Part shown: positions 44,547 to 55,960 of the stretch, one piece after another
Numbering within the stretch: the first letter of the stretch is position 1
How the letters are laid out: every line of letters starts with the position of its first letter
The notes under the pieces: model-generated
The model's input: the letters and a program-made list of their open reading frames with translations, nothing else
The model's database searches: none
Told to the model about the DNA's origin: nothing
Translations under genes and position numbers: made by a program
From: Ananas comosus
Lineage: Eukaryota; Streptophyta; Magnoliopsida; Poales; Bromeliaceae
DNA length: 64,000 bases
Assembly (NCBI RefSeq): GCF_001540865.1
Contig: NC_033627.1
Location: forward strand, 134,432-198,431
Direction: 5' to 3'

Positions 44547-46188
44547 AGCCACACGCGTGCTACTCGACTGTGTTCACTAAATTTTAAAATAGCAAAACAA
44601 AAAAAAATACTTTGCTGGCTGGAAAGTAAAAGCATAAAAAAGATATGTTGAAGATCATATGTGGAAAGTTGATCCAACTAAGTTTTCACTATTGTGTAAT
44701 TAATCTCAAATGCCGGTCATAAAATGGCAAACAAGGATAGGGATGCTGATTGGACAGGTTTCTATTCAGTTCAAAACTGAAACAAGATTCTTCAATCGAA
44801 GAAGAAAAAAAAAAAAAGATCACAACTCAGTCAACTTAAAAAACGCAAATCATAAATAACTATATCTGCTGAAAATTTGAGAACACAAATCATCCTAAAT
44901 CTTAACAAGCAGAATAATATTTCAAAATCATGCTATATTGAGAACTAATAACTTAGAAGGTGTCATGATTAGTAACTCAGTCTTAGATCCTCTTTCCCAA
45001 ATAAATCTAGTGCTCGAGGAGGATATATGTTATGCTAAAGAGGATGTATGTGCCTACAAATGCACATCAATATTTGAGTGTCTGATTTTGAATTCGAATT
45101 TGCTTATTAAAAAGCTGCAAAAACGAGAGTCGGAATTTAAACCTCTACGCATTTCAATATGTTTGATCGGGGAAGCCATCTATACCTATACATTATACCT
45201 TTTAAATTTGTCACATGACAACATGTTCGTCATTGTTGAGTGTGGGCTCTAACTAGAATCGGCTCAGATTCTCTATATATTTTTTTCTTTCTTTGCTTGA
45301 ATTGGACCGAATTTTTTTTTTCTTTACTTAAACCAAATTGATTATTGTCAAGTGTGGGCTCTCCCGAACAACCTCAAATCTTCTACATGTTTTTCTTTTT
45401 CTTTGCTTGAAATGAACCTGATTTTTTTCTTTCTTTATTTGAATTGAACTAGGTCAACCTCTTTTTTTTGGCTTGAACCGAACCGGGTCACATCTCTGCA
45501 TTATAAGCCGAATTGTTCTTCTTTCTCTTTCTTCAGTTTTCTTCATCGGCAAAATAAATTTCACCCTTTATCGTTGTTTCTTTCATTACCGTTTACTCTT
45601 CGTTTATCATCGTTTTTTTATTTTAACTGTAATTTTCTATCCGTCGCATCGCACGAGGCACTGTAGTAATCTTTGCATGATTTTGTTTGGGCAAACCCAA
45701 TTCAACTTCAATTTCCACACACAATATTGACCCCTGCCGATCCCAAGTGTGGGTTTGACCCGAGTGGGGCGACTCGGGAGCAATAATTGAGGACGCTGAC
45801 GTCGGCAGGATATGGTTTCCGTGATATCATTGGTGACAACATGGGGCGCACACACTGTAATAAGAAATAAGAATAAAACAAATAAAAGCCGGCCACGTAC
45901 TCCGACCCACCGTGTACGAGGTGGGGGCCCATGCGGCCCAACAGCCAAGATTCCGGCATTTGTTTCAGATGTTGTGTAAGTGTCGCAACGCGACGCCCTG
46001 CATATGGCGCCGCGACTGTAGTACGATGCTCGCCGACGTCCTGCCTAAAGTGTGGTCTCGCATTAACGCATTGGCGAATCTCGGCCCCGACATTTCTACT
46101 AAAGCAATCGGTTCATTGATCGCGGCCTTTACCAGCACCTCTTCTTGTGCTGCGCGATAAAAAAAAAACATGAAGGCGATCATTTAAT
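44547..46188. other. Intergenic, no supported gene
   Basis: Imperfect repeats of 'tttctttgcttgaa...' occur at 45280-45480. A GC-richer patch (45700-46160) has frames on both strands but none with protein likeness. Confidence 0.4.
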
Positions 46189-46202
46189 ATTGTTTTCGTT
46201 TA

Positions 46203-46360
46203 ACCAACCGTCCCTAGAGCAAGTGGCAAAGAGTTTGGTGGTTGATATCCGAGACACAAGTTCGAATCCTAGTTGATTCATATTTTCAGCTAAGTTTATT
46301 TCTAAATGAAATAAACGAAGCGGGTAGCGTGCTACCTATCTCTCAAAAAAAAAAAAAAAA
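46203..46360 (+). mobile_element. tRNA-derived SINE with 14-bp target duplication
   Basis: The A box 'tagagcaagtgg' and B box 'agttcgaatcct' (RNA polymerase III promoter) are followed by a body, the tail 'gaagcgggtagcgtgctacctatctctc' and poly-A. Flanks ATTGTTTTCGTTTA (46189-46202) and ATTATTTTCGTTTA (46363-46376) are the target duplication with one mismatch. This is the best-preserved copy of the family in the window. Confidence 0.9.
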
Positions 46361-46764
46361 CTATTATTTTCGTTTAAAGCAGATAGTAATTGGTACCCTA
46401 CTATGATAAATTTTGAATTTGAATACTACATGATATAGTATGTGGAAATGCCTACGTGCATGGTCACTTATTACAATCTCCAGGAACACGCACACACACA
46501 CACGCACACATTGGGAACACACACACATTGGGTTCGTTGAACTTTCTTTTTAAACTTTCTAATTAATGCCAAGCTAGGTGCAACCATGCATCATTACCGG
46601 GCTAATTAATCTTAGTTGTTTATTAACTATAGGGTAATTGACTGATCAAACAGAAAAGTGACGGAGCACAGTCCATTTTTATATTAACAAACTTCAAAAG
46701 AGTTATATATATATATATATATATATATAGGTGTTTTTTTTTTCTTTTTTTTTCGCTTTTCGCT

Positions 46765-47500
46765 TATTCGCCGTTCTCGAGGCCCTGCTGTCTCACCCAT
46801 GTAGCTTAGTTCATCGTCTATGTTAAATTTTAATTTATATTTGTAGTTATCTAAATTGAGGATAAATCCTAATCTAATTAGGATTAGATATTATTTAGAT
46901 TTAATTTGACATATATGGATTATAATTAGGAGTGTAATTCTAATCTAATTAGAATTAGACTCTAATTAGGAGATATGTATTATATATACATGCTACGGCC
47001 AAGTTAATGAAGCCGCGACAAAATTAAGAACCATAAAAATTAATTTAGTTGTTGGTGGTTCGTGCTCTAATTAAAGGCAAGCTCTAATAATGCCGCAATG
47101 TTAATTAGACCCAAGTCTAATTAATTAAGCCAAGCCATTCATGTTCCGTACGGTGAGGCATGGATCCGCGGAGACTTTAATTAACGCCACTTTGGAGTCC
47201 GTACGGGTTGAGGAGCCAACACACTTTTGGAGTTGCTTGTTACGGCGTTTCGGATCTAATTAAGTTTTGATCTTTTGAGAGATTTTCTTGTACTCCGTCT
47301 TTTCGACATTAATAAATTATTTGCTCCGTTTTCGCCCGTGGACGTAGGCCGTTGGCCGAACCACGTAAATATCGGTGTGTTCTTTCCTTATCTTTTCTTT
47401 TCTTGCATTAAATTATTTTCTGGATCTATTTTTTCGCCGTTCCGATTTTAACAGTCTAATTGAATGAAGCGGGTAGCGTGCTACCTTTTTCTAAAAAAGA
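46765..47500 (+). mobile_element. LINE 3' tail split by a solo LTR
   Basis: The left piece (about 46770-46820, 'ttctcgaggccctgctgtctcaccc..gtagctta') and right piece (47454-47500, 'gtctaattgaatgaagcgggtagcgtgctacc') together align with the 3' tail of the LINE at 44204-44530. They are separated by the solo LTR at 46821-47453. Confidence 0.7.
46821..47453. mobile_element. Solo LTR, 633 bp, with 5-bp target duplication
   Basis: It begins TGTTAAAT and ends TTTTAACA (inverted TG...CA termini) and is flanked by GTCTA at 46816-46820 and 47454-47458. No internal retroelement sequence is present, so unequal recombination between two LTRs probably removed it. It contains short inverted 'aatcctaatctaattaggatt' modules. 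Confidence 0.88.
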
Positions 47501-49530
47501 AACAAATTCTTGTTTTCTTCGTGTGCGTTCATTGTAATAGAAGAATGATCTCTTAGGAGGCGAGCATAACTATAAATATCAAATGTTAAATGCTAAAGAT
47601 CATGTTCCCACTTGATGTCATGATAACTTAAAACTTTAAACTAATTATGAGCTAACACGTTGGAAGTGTGCGAATTATTGTTGTCCAAATAGATTCACCA
47701 TGAGCGAAGGATGATACCATGCTCCTAAACAACTACAGAGGTGCAGGAGGCTCCACACACTTTATAATTTATGGACACCTGGCAACTATTATCACATTTT
47801 ATCAATAGGATGAGACTTACCTAACATATTATTTATTGATAATTAAGAGAATAGACTATTGCAGGTTTGAATATTAATTAAGAATTTTTCGATCCCTCTT
47901 TTTTTTTATTCGTTAAATATCGCATCAGCCCATTAGCTTACACTCCAACTAAGTGGGCAGCATTATGCTCGACCAATGGAAAGAAAAGCTTGAGACGAGC
48001 GTTGATATTTTGTCTCGTCTCACTGCTTATTATATATTTAGATTAGTATTACTCTGCTTGCTTCATTTCCCACAAGTTGGCCTGACTCATTAGTGCATCA
48101 ATAAAGAAATATAAGAGGAGGGGTCAATTTATTGTATTATTTAGTTTGTACCATATATTCGTGCCGTAATCAAATAAGCAAATTTATTTTTAATTTGGAT
48201 TCTTCGGCATAGTTAGCAAAGACAAGTCACCTACAGAGAGAGAGAGATTTTAAGATGTGGTTGGTCGCTCTATATCCTAAAGTAGATTCCAATGTGGATG
48301 GATCATAAACTCCTTTTACTTACTAATGATGTAAAGAAAAAAAAAAGAAGCACATCATTATTTAGTCTTAGTTTATTATTTTTTTTTTCTATGGCCGGTT
48401 TTACTGGAGTGGATCAATTTGAGCGAAATAAGTTCAGAATCTACCGATGATACTGTGATGCAAGTAAATGCATCAATTAGAATTCAAATTTAAAATCTCA
48501 GGTATCAATTATTAAATTTTTTATCACTTATTCTAAGCACGGTCAGTTATTTTCTACGTATTTGGACTAGAAGTACAGATGGCGTGATTTTTTTTAAATT
48601 TTTTTAGTTTTTGTATTTTTGTGAGGGGTGGCCGTACGCGAGATGATGTGATATATCATTGTAGCTACTATAATGGGTCTATGGGATAAGACTTAATGAA
48701 ATTCATTTTTAAGATATCAAGCGTATAATCAATACTAAGCCAAATTTAAAAAAAATTTAAAAAATAAAATAAATGTTACCTAACGCGCGCTGTTACCTAA
48801 CGCTGTAATCAATAAATTTTGGGAATTTCGATGCAGCTGTTACCTGACGCGCGCCCACGAACGAGTCCTCTTCATTGGGTTGCCTAACACAAATAAACCG
48901 GAGCCTAAAAGCAGATATATTGATCTCCAATTTAAGGCTAAATTATATCAAAATTTGATTCTTTACTTTCTCTTCTGTCATTTAAAAATATATACTTTAT
49001 CCTCTTATATAATAAAAAATATTCACAGAGGGTACGGTGTGAACTGACAAAATGACCATTTTGTCCCTCACCATTTTGACTTTCACCATATTCACAGAAA
49101 AGAAGGCTGAGAATATTTTTGGCATAAAAAATATATAATAATATTTTATAAATGTAACCCTAATTGTTTACTAATGGCAGGAGGCGAAGTGAATATTTTT
49201 TATTTTATAAAAAAATAAAATATAGATTTTTAAATAATAGGAAGGAAAAGTAAAAAATTGAATTTTGAGTTTTTGACAGAGATATATAATTTAGCTTAAA
49301 TTTAAATAAAATTTCGCCTTTATCTTAATATATTAGAATTTTAATCTGAACCTATGGTTGGTTGGGCGTTCTCCCGTATGCGACCGCGTCCGCAGAAAAG
49401 GCCCGATTCAAGCCAACGTGGGGAGTTTTATGTTTACTCCGCATGCCACTTTTTATAGGGGCCCGAGATTAGCTCACTGCTCCGTTGGAACTCGGAAGCG
49501 GCGTATTCGCGAGCTCGTGGTGGCCGAGTC
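47501..49530. other. Intergenic upstream of the ACR gene
   Basis: AT-rich with no supported gene. The last 180 bp are GC-richer and likely belong to the ACR promoter. Confidence 0.4.
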
Positions 49531-49533
<3 letters not shown>

Positions 49534-49571
<38 letters not shown>

Positions 49572-49606
49572 AGAGAGGTATCTAGAGAGAGAGGCGGTAG
49601 GGGGAG

Positions 49607-49632
<26 letters not shown>
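49534..49632 (+). repeat. (GA)n tracts in the ACR leader/promoter
   Basis: Two GA runs (49534-49569 and 49608-49632) lie about 215-310 bases before the ACR start codon, in the probable leader or core promoter. Spurious frames of Arg-Glu repeats arise here. Confidence 0.8.
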
Positions 49633-49637
<5 letters not shown>

Positions 49638-49846
49638 CGGCCTACAACTACAACTGCTCCTGGTTTTGGATCATACTGTCGCGTCGTGTTGACCTCTCGG
49701 GAATTCCTCTCCGCTACCCTTTTGCTAGAATAGAAACAGGGAGGTGGGGGGAGTTTTGTATAGAGGGCGATTCGTGTTCTCACGCTACCCGCAGCGATTA
49801 GTCTTGTGTGGGAGGAGATCCCCAAATCGCTTCACTTCGCTTCGAA

Positions 49847-52800
49847 ATGGGTTGGTGCTGCTACCTTCTCTAATCAGTTTCGTGGTGGTTTCCCTTCAAT
49901 TTCCATTTCAAAGTTGTCAAATTGGGTTTTGTTTTTTAATTTTTTTTTCCTGTTTTTGTAAGTATTTGAAGCGCGTGGTTAGGTTTTCTATTGATTGGCT
50001 TGTGAAGTTTGTTTTTTTTTTTTTTTCCTGGAATGGTTTATTTTTGTGATGGTTTTTTTCCCTTCTGCCTCTAGTGGCTCTGTTTCTCTTCAACTATCTC
50101 CTAGTTTTGCGATTCCTGAACTTGGGTTCGATTTGTAATGTTGGGATTCTTACTTTTGGTGTATCAGATGCATCCCTCTTCTTAAGTTTCTAACTTTTTG
50201 TGTTCTTTGCCACGATTTTCTGTTTTTGCGCTGGTGAAGTTTCTTTTTTTTTTGGTTCAATGGTCTTCTAGATGATTGTTACTTCCCGTTGGATTTGTAA
50301 TGTATAGTTTCCTATTCTGACTGGTTCCTGTGGGAATTTGACCCGCATGAATCCTATTTCAGTTTGTTCCATTGTCGCCAAAACTGTGCCTTTTATTGAA
50401 TATATATTTCGAAGGGTTTCGCAACTTTCCTTGTTATATGGTTTCTTTATCTGAAAACCTACGTATCTCCTTTTTCCTAGTAATACACTATGCCATCCAC
50501 TACTACTATTTTTTTTCCTTCTTTTTTCAGGGCAGTTTATTGTGCAAGTTATGAACTTTATTAGATTCTCATTTCTTTATCGTATCAATCTCTTATTTAG
50601 ATGCAAGCTTTGGTCCTACATGGGACAGTGATGATGAATATGAAAAATTCATACAGAAGATGAATCCTCCAAGGTACTGCTTTTGTTACTCAGACAAATC
50701 TGATTCTTTATCCGATTCCATGACGGCATATAAAAATGTTTCATCATTTTTTGTACTTTCTTTTCTCAGAGTTGTAATCGACAATGAATCTGCTGTCGAT
50801 GCAACAGTTGTTAGAGTAAGCTTATTCTCTTTTCTCAACTGATGATCTCTGTTTTAAATTCATTAGCTTCTGGAAGAGATTGTTTTTGTGTTATTTAATT
50901 GTTTATTAATCTTGTAGGTCGACAGTGCAAATAAGTATGGGATTCTCCTAGAGGTAGTCCAGGTGCTTACAGATCTAAATCTCATCATAACCAAAGCCTA
51001 CATAACCTCAGATGGAGGATGGTTCATGGATGGTATACTCCCAAATTCACTATTTTATGATAACATACATTTCTACTCGGTTCAAAACCAAGCGATTAAT
51101 GATTCCACGGGCTTGCAGTTTTCAATGTGACCGACCGAGATGGTAATAAGCTGAGAGATGAAGCTACAATTAGTGGCCTTGCAGACTACATTCGAAAGGT
51201 AAAGAAAAGAAAAAGCTCTTCAATTTGATGACTTCTTTCTTTCTATCACATTATATCCATCTAAATATAGTTTATATCAACCCAGTCCTTAGGGGCAGAT
51301 TCTCGTTATATGCCTTCACGAAGGAGATTGGTAGGTGTCGCTCCTTCAACGAACTACACTTCAATCGAATTCACTGGAACCGATCGGCCGGGTTTGCTCT
51401 CTGAAGTGAGCGCGGTGCTCACGAACCTTAAGTGTAATGTAGTGAATGCTGAGATATGGACCCATAACACAAGAGCTGCAGCTGTTATGCATGTGACTGA
51501 TGAAGATACCGATTTAGCTATCAGTGATCCAGAACGACTTCAGGGAATAACGGATCGCCTGTATAATTTGCTCAAAGGGAACAATTTTTCTGGAGGAGCC
51601 ATGACGTCAGTCTCTACGCGTGGGACCCACACAGAGAGAAGGCTTCATCAAATGATGTTTGATGATCGAGATTATGAGAGACCCAATAATATTAAAGATG
51701 ATGAGAGTATCAAGCGGCTCCTTGTAGTTATTCGAAATTGGAATGATAAGGACTATTCTGTGGTGACTATTCGGTGCAAGGATAGGCCGAAACTTCTCTT
51801 CGACACGGTTTGCACGTTGACGGATATGCTGTACGTGATTTTTCATGCCAATGTCGATACAAAAGGCCCTGAAGCTTACCAGGTATAGCTAATGTTGCTT
51901 TTGCCTTGCTATTTGTTAGTACAAGGAGTAATGTTCCTTATTTGCAATAATTTATCTTTTTATCGTGAAGGAATTCTACATCAGGCATATAGATGGGTTC
52001 CCAGTTAACTCTGAGGCTGAAAGAGAACGAGTAATCCAGTGTCTTGAAGCAGCTATAGAGCGCAGGGTGTCTGAGGTAACTAGTTTTGAGAAGTCATTCA
52101 AGCAGAGAGAATCCTTTTTATTGTTGTTTGAATATTTTCCTTTCTGTTGCAGGAAATTGATTCATCATACACTTATATTAATGGGAAAACTTCAAAAACC
52201 CCCACTGTGGTTTCACACTTTTTCATTTTAGTACCCTGTAGTTTAAAGTTTATCAAGTTAGTACCATGTGGTTTCTTACTTTATCACTTTAGTACCTTGT
52301 GGTTTAAAGTGTATCAAGTTAGTACCCTGTGGTTTTGCACTTTATCATTTTAGTACCAAGGTACTAAAATGATAAAGTGGTACTAAAATGATAAAGTGTG
52401 AAACCACAGGGTACTAATTTGATACACTTTAAACCACATGGTACTAAAGTGATAAAGTGAGAAACCACAGGGTACTAACTTGATACATTTTAAACCACAG
52501 GATACTAAAGTGAAAAAAATTGAAACCACAAGCGGGTTTTTTGAAGTTTTCCCTATATTAATCTATGTACCCTATATCAAGTTTGGAATAATTTGATAGA
52601 TATATCCCAGCTTTATATTCATGTATATTCATGTTATGCTGGTTGGTTTTGCTTCTTCGTACTCGCCTTGCAATGACATAATTAGTCTATAGCAGTTGCT
52701 TGTTTTATCTATAGCACCCTCACATCAACTGTTCAAGTTTTTAACTATGCTTAGTTAGCACAGCGAGTATTCTACTATTCTAGTTTTTATTATAATTGAA

Positions 52801-53329
52801 TCAAATTCTGAGCAGACTCAGATTATATGATATGGTTTTCATAACAGAGTTTGATTAGATCCTATCAATTCCTCTTTCCTCGTCTTTGTTTTTTTTTTTA
52901 AATTTTATTTTTTTAATGCTTCTGCATGGACTAACATGGATAATGTTTGACATAAATCGTCTTTACACATATTTATAACACGATACTGTTTTGCAGGGCC
53001 TGAAGCTTGAGCTGTGTACAGGCGATCGGGTCGGTTTATTATCAGAGATTACCCGTATCTTTCGCGAGAACAGCCTCACTGTCACAAGGGCCGAGGTGTC
53101 CACAAGAGGAGGCAAAGCCATTAACACATTCTATGTCTCTGATACCACAGGAAATACTGTGGATGCAAAGACTATAGACACCATCCGGCAATTAATAGGG
53201 CAGGCCTTTCTTCAAGTGAAAGGACAACCCGAGCAAACCCAGACCCCTCAAGAATCACCTACATGGTTCCTCTTTAGCAACTTGTTTAGGGCAAGATCTC
53301 TCTACAACTTTGGTTTGGTTAGGCCCTAA
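49847..53329 (+). CDS. ACR4: ACT-domain repeat protein (ACR4-like)
   Basis: Eight exons: 49847-49850, 50601-50673, 50770-50815, 50918-51032, 51119-51198, 51286-51882, 51971-52075 and 52997-53329. All are GT-AG and the frame is 450 aa, as in Arabidopsis ACR4 (about 449). Exon 1 contributes only ATG plus one base; it joins to '[28 protein letters not shown]' (shown in two parts: residues 1-16 and 17-28), the family N-terminus. Four ACT domains are visible: about 37-105 ('[20 protein letters not shown]'), 125-195 ('[20 protein letters not shown]'), 260-330 ('[18 protein letters not shown]') and 342-410 ('[20 protein letters not shown]'). ACT domains bind amino acids, and ACR proteins are proposed amino-acid sensors; ligand unknown. 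The C-terminus 'FGLVRP' resembles ACR4 more than ACR6. Intron 7 carries a MITE at 52183-52553. Confidence 0.94.
52183..52553. mobile_element. MULE-like MITE (family 3) in ACR intron 7
   Basis: Inverted ends 'gggaaaacttcaaaaaccc' and 'gggttttttgaagttttccc' enclose repeated 'tagtaccctgtggttt' modules and their inverses. It is flanked by a perfect 9-bp repeat TATATTAAT (52174-52182 and 52554-52562), the duplication size of Mutator-like elements. It is the same family as 14622-14940 in PHYC intron 1. Confidence 0.88.
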
Positions 53330-54868
53330 CCATCTTAATATCCATATGCACAAGCACAACTTACCTTGAAAATATTTGTCACAAAAACTAGATGAAGGGG
53401 AAGCTGGAAACCTGTAAATATTGGTCCTCAATGTTTATACAATTCGCTCATAGGGACCATTCCTCTTCGGGCTTAGGGATAGATTCTCATGTACAGAATT
53501 CCTCCTCCCTTGTAAATTCTTACGTAGTAACTGCTCCATGCCGTCCATACCTGTACATATAGAGATGTAAATATGGCCAGCTATTAGCAGGTTGTGTGCA
53601 ATATAGTTCTTTGCTTCTCTATCTTCACCCTTCACTCTGCTATTTTGAATCTATATGTGATAAATGCATGTAAAAATTGCATTCTAGCTGATTAAGCAGG
53701 CAGTAAGTGGCACTATTCTTTGTTCTATGAAAAGCACATAAAAGTAAGTTGTCAAGTTGCAGCCATTATATTGTGATCTAAGCTTGATATCATAAGATGA
53801 TGTATCTTGAACTATGTGGTCCTCGATTCTCAGCTTATCTCTTTGAAGATCTTCGGTTAGGACTTCAGTTTCCGCTAATCAGTTTATCATCTGTACGTTG
53901 TGCGTAAGGATTATGCGTGGTCCCTATCAAAGATTCAATATGAATGGCCTATTTCTCCTGCACAACATGAGTGTGGTCCGCTGGCCACCATCATGCCCCA
54001 TAGTGATGGTGGCGGCGGCCGTGCCAAAGCTTGTGGTGGCGATTGGGCAGCGGGTGCTGATTGGGCTCATAATTTCAGCCGCTTTTGTTGTCTTGTCATT
54101 GTTATCAATCTAAATCTCTTGAAACAGACAGTAAAACGTGTAGTTGTGGTCCTTTTGGCACATCCGGAGAGATTAAGTTGAATGTGGGTTTTGACTCATT
54201 GAGCGTTGTTTGATTTGACCTAATGGAGCCCTCTCTGCAAAGCAAAAGTAAACCAATTTTTGACTTGATCAAGCTGTCGAAGTTGGACTGGCTAGTTTTA
54301 CTTTTAATGGCTATCGGATGAACATCATAGCAATCAAAAGTGTGAGCATATCTTGACGCATGCAATGTTCAGTGGGAAACATGGGAGAGCACACACAATG
54401 AAGGCAATCAGGATCACCACTACTCACCACCTAATAAAAGCGAGACATCTCGGACGACCCATTATATTAAAATGTGTATGTGTATGAGAATTCTCAAGAT
54501 GCATGGCAAAACAGAAAAGTCAAGATGAAGCTAATTTGTGCAACGCGCCATATTTTGATTTGCTGTATAATTTCCGTTGAGAGCCTTCTTCCCTCTTTTT
54601 TTTTTTTGTCAGAGAGCGCAGCATTTTCATCGCTAATGAAAGTAGGAAAAGTGCCGCGCGTTGCGGACATCGGACTCGAAGTGGTTGAAACGAAAAGACG
54701 ATGCGTTCACATTTTGGCAGCTACATTTGTTTCAGCAGCCATTTCGAATTGTCTCACAAATAAATAATGCCCGAGTATATTTAAAATTACAGCAAAATAA
54801 AGATTAATAGAAAAAGAAAAGATTAAAAAAATAAAATAATAAAATAAAACTATTGACTATTGAGAGGG
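53330..54868. other. Intergenic downstream of ACR
   Basis: The ACR 3' untranslated region occupies the first few hundred bases. The remaining frames (53898-54181 and 54474-54767) have no family likeness. Confidence 0.4.
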
Positions 54869-55960
54869 GAGGTGTAAAACAGGCCGCACGACTGCAGGCC
54901 GGGCCATGACCCGGCATGGCTACTGTAGCATCCGTGCCGGGCCGAAGGGTCGGCCCGCAGGCCCGGCCCGCATCCCGTTACGGCACAGCCCAAATGGGCC
55001 GTAACTGCCGGGCCGCCATGACGATTATTTTAAAGGTTTGAAGGCTGTAGCCTGTAGGTCTGGCAAAAGCCAGGCCCAAGCTAAGCAATAGGTTTGCGTG
55101 ATGCATGTCCAGTTGCCCACCCAAGTGGCCGAGTCCCACTGTCCAAGGGTCTGCCTGCCGTTGGGTTGGGCACTCGGGTGCACTGTTTTTTTCGAAAAAA
55201 ATATTTTTTTATTATTTTTTTTCCGAAAAAGAGTTTAAAAAGTTTTTTTAAAAAAATTGATCAAAATGACCACAATACCCTCACTAACATTCAAAAATTT
55301 GACTATTAGAGAGGGCATTTTGGTCAAAAATTAAAAAATATTTATATATTAAAAAGTTAAATTTATTGTTTGTATTTTAATTTTTTTAATTTTTAAAATT
55401 TTTAAATGAATTTTAAAAAGACTATGTATAATTGTGTAAATTAAAAACTATAAGTCAAAAAGTTATAATTTAAACTCTTTTTCTTAAAAAAATAAATTTT
55501 TTAAAAAATACAAACTTTATGTAATATGATTAATACAAACTTTATATTTTTTTGTAATTATTTTTTTAAATATCAATTTCTCTTCAAATAATAAAAAATA
55601 TTAAAAATATTTAATAAAAGAGTTTTCAAAAAATTAGGTATAATTGTGTAAAGTAAAAGTTATAAGTCAAATTTATAATTTAAAAAGAAATTATCTTTCT
55701 TTGAAAATAAATTTCTGAAAAAAAAACTGTGGAAGAAATTTTGTAAAAAAATTGGGCTGGAAGACTAGCACGAAGCTCGCCCCGGCCTGCACAGTCCGTG
55801 CTGGGCGGGCCAGAGGCCGGGCCGAGCCTTCTTTTATGTATAAACGGGCCACCGCGGCCCGGCCTTGATTAATAACCGGGTTGGTCCGGACCGAATCTTG
55901 GCCCGAATTGTTCCGGAAAAAGTGGGCCATTCCATCCCGGCACGGCCCACATTACATCCT
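54869..55960. mobile_element. Large hAT-like non-autonomous element
   Basis: GC-rich outer arms with many GGCCCG/CGGGCC motifs enclose a 600-bp AT-rich core with inverted modules ('aactataagtcaaaaagttataatttaa'). The outer ends 'ggtgtaaaacaggccgcacg' and 'cggcacggcccacattacatcc' are roughly inverted. No clean target duplication was found, so class and exact limits are uncertain. Confidence 0.6.

Noticed and set aside
45637..46183. Frames on both strands in a GC-richer patch
   Set aside because: No recognisable domain, mutually overlapping, and no exon structure.
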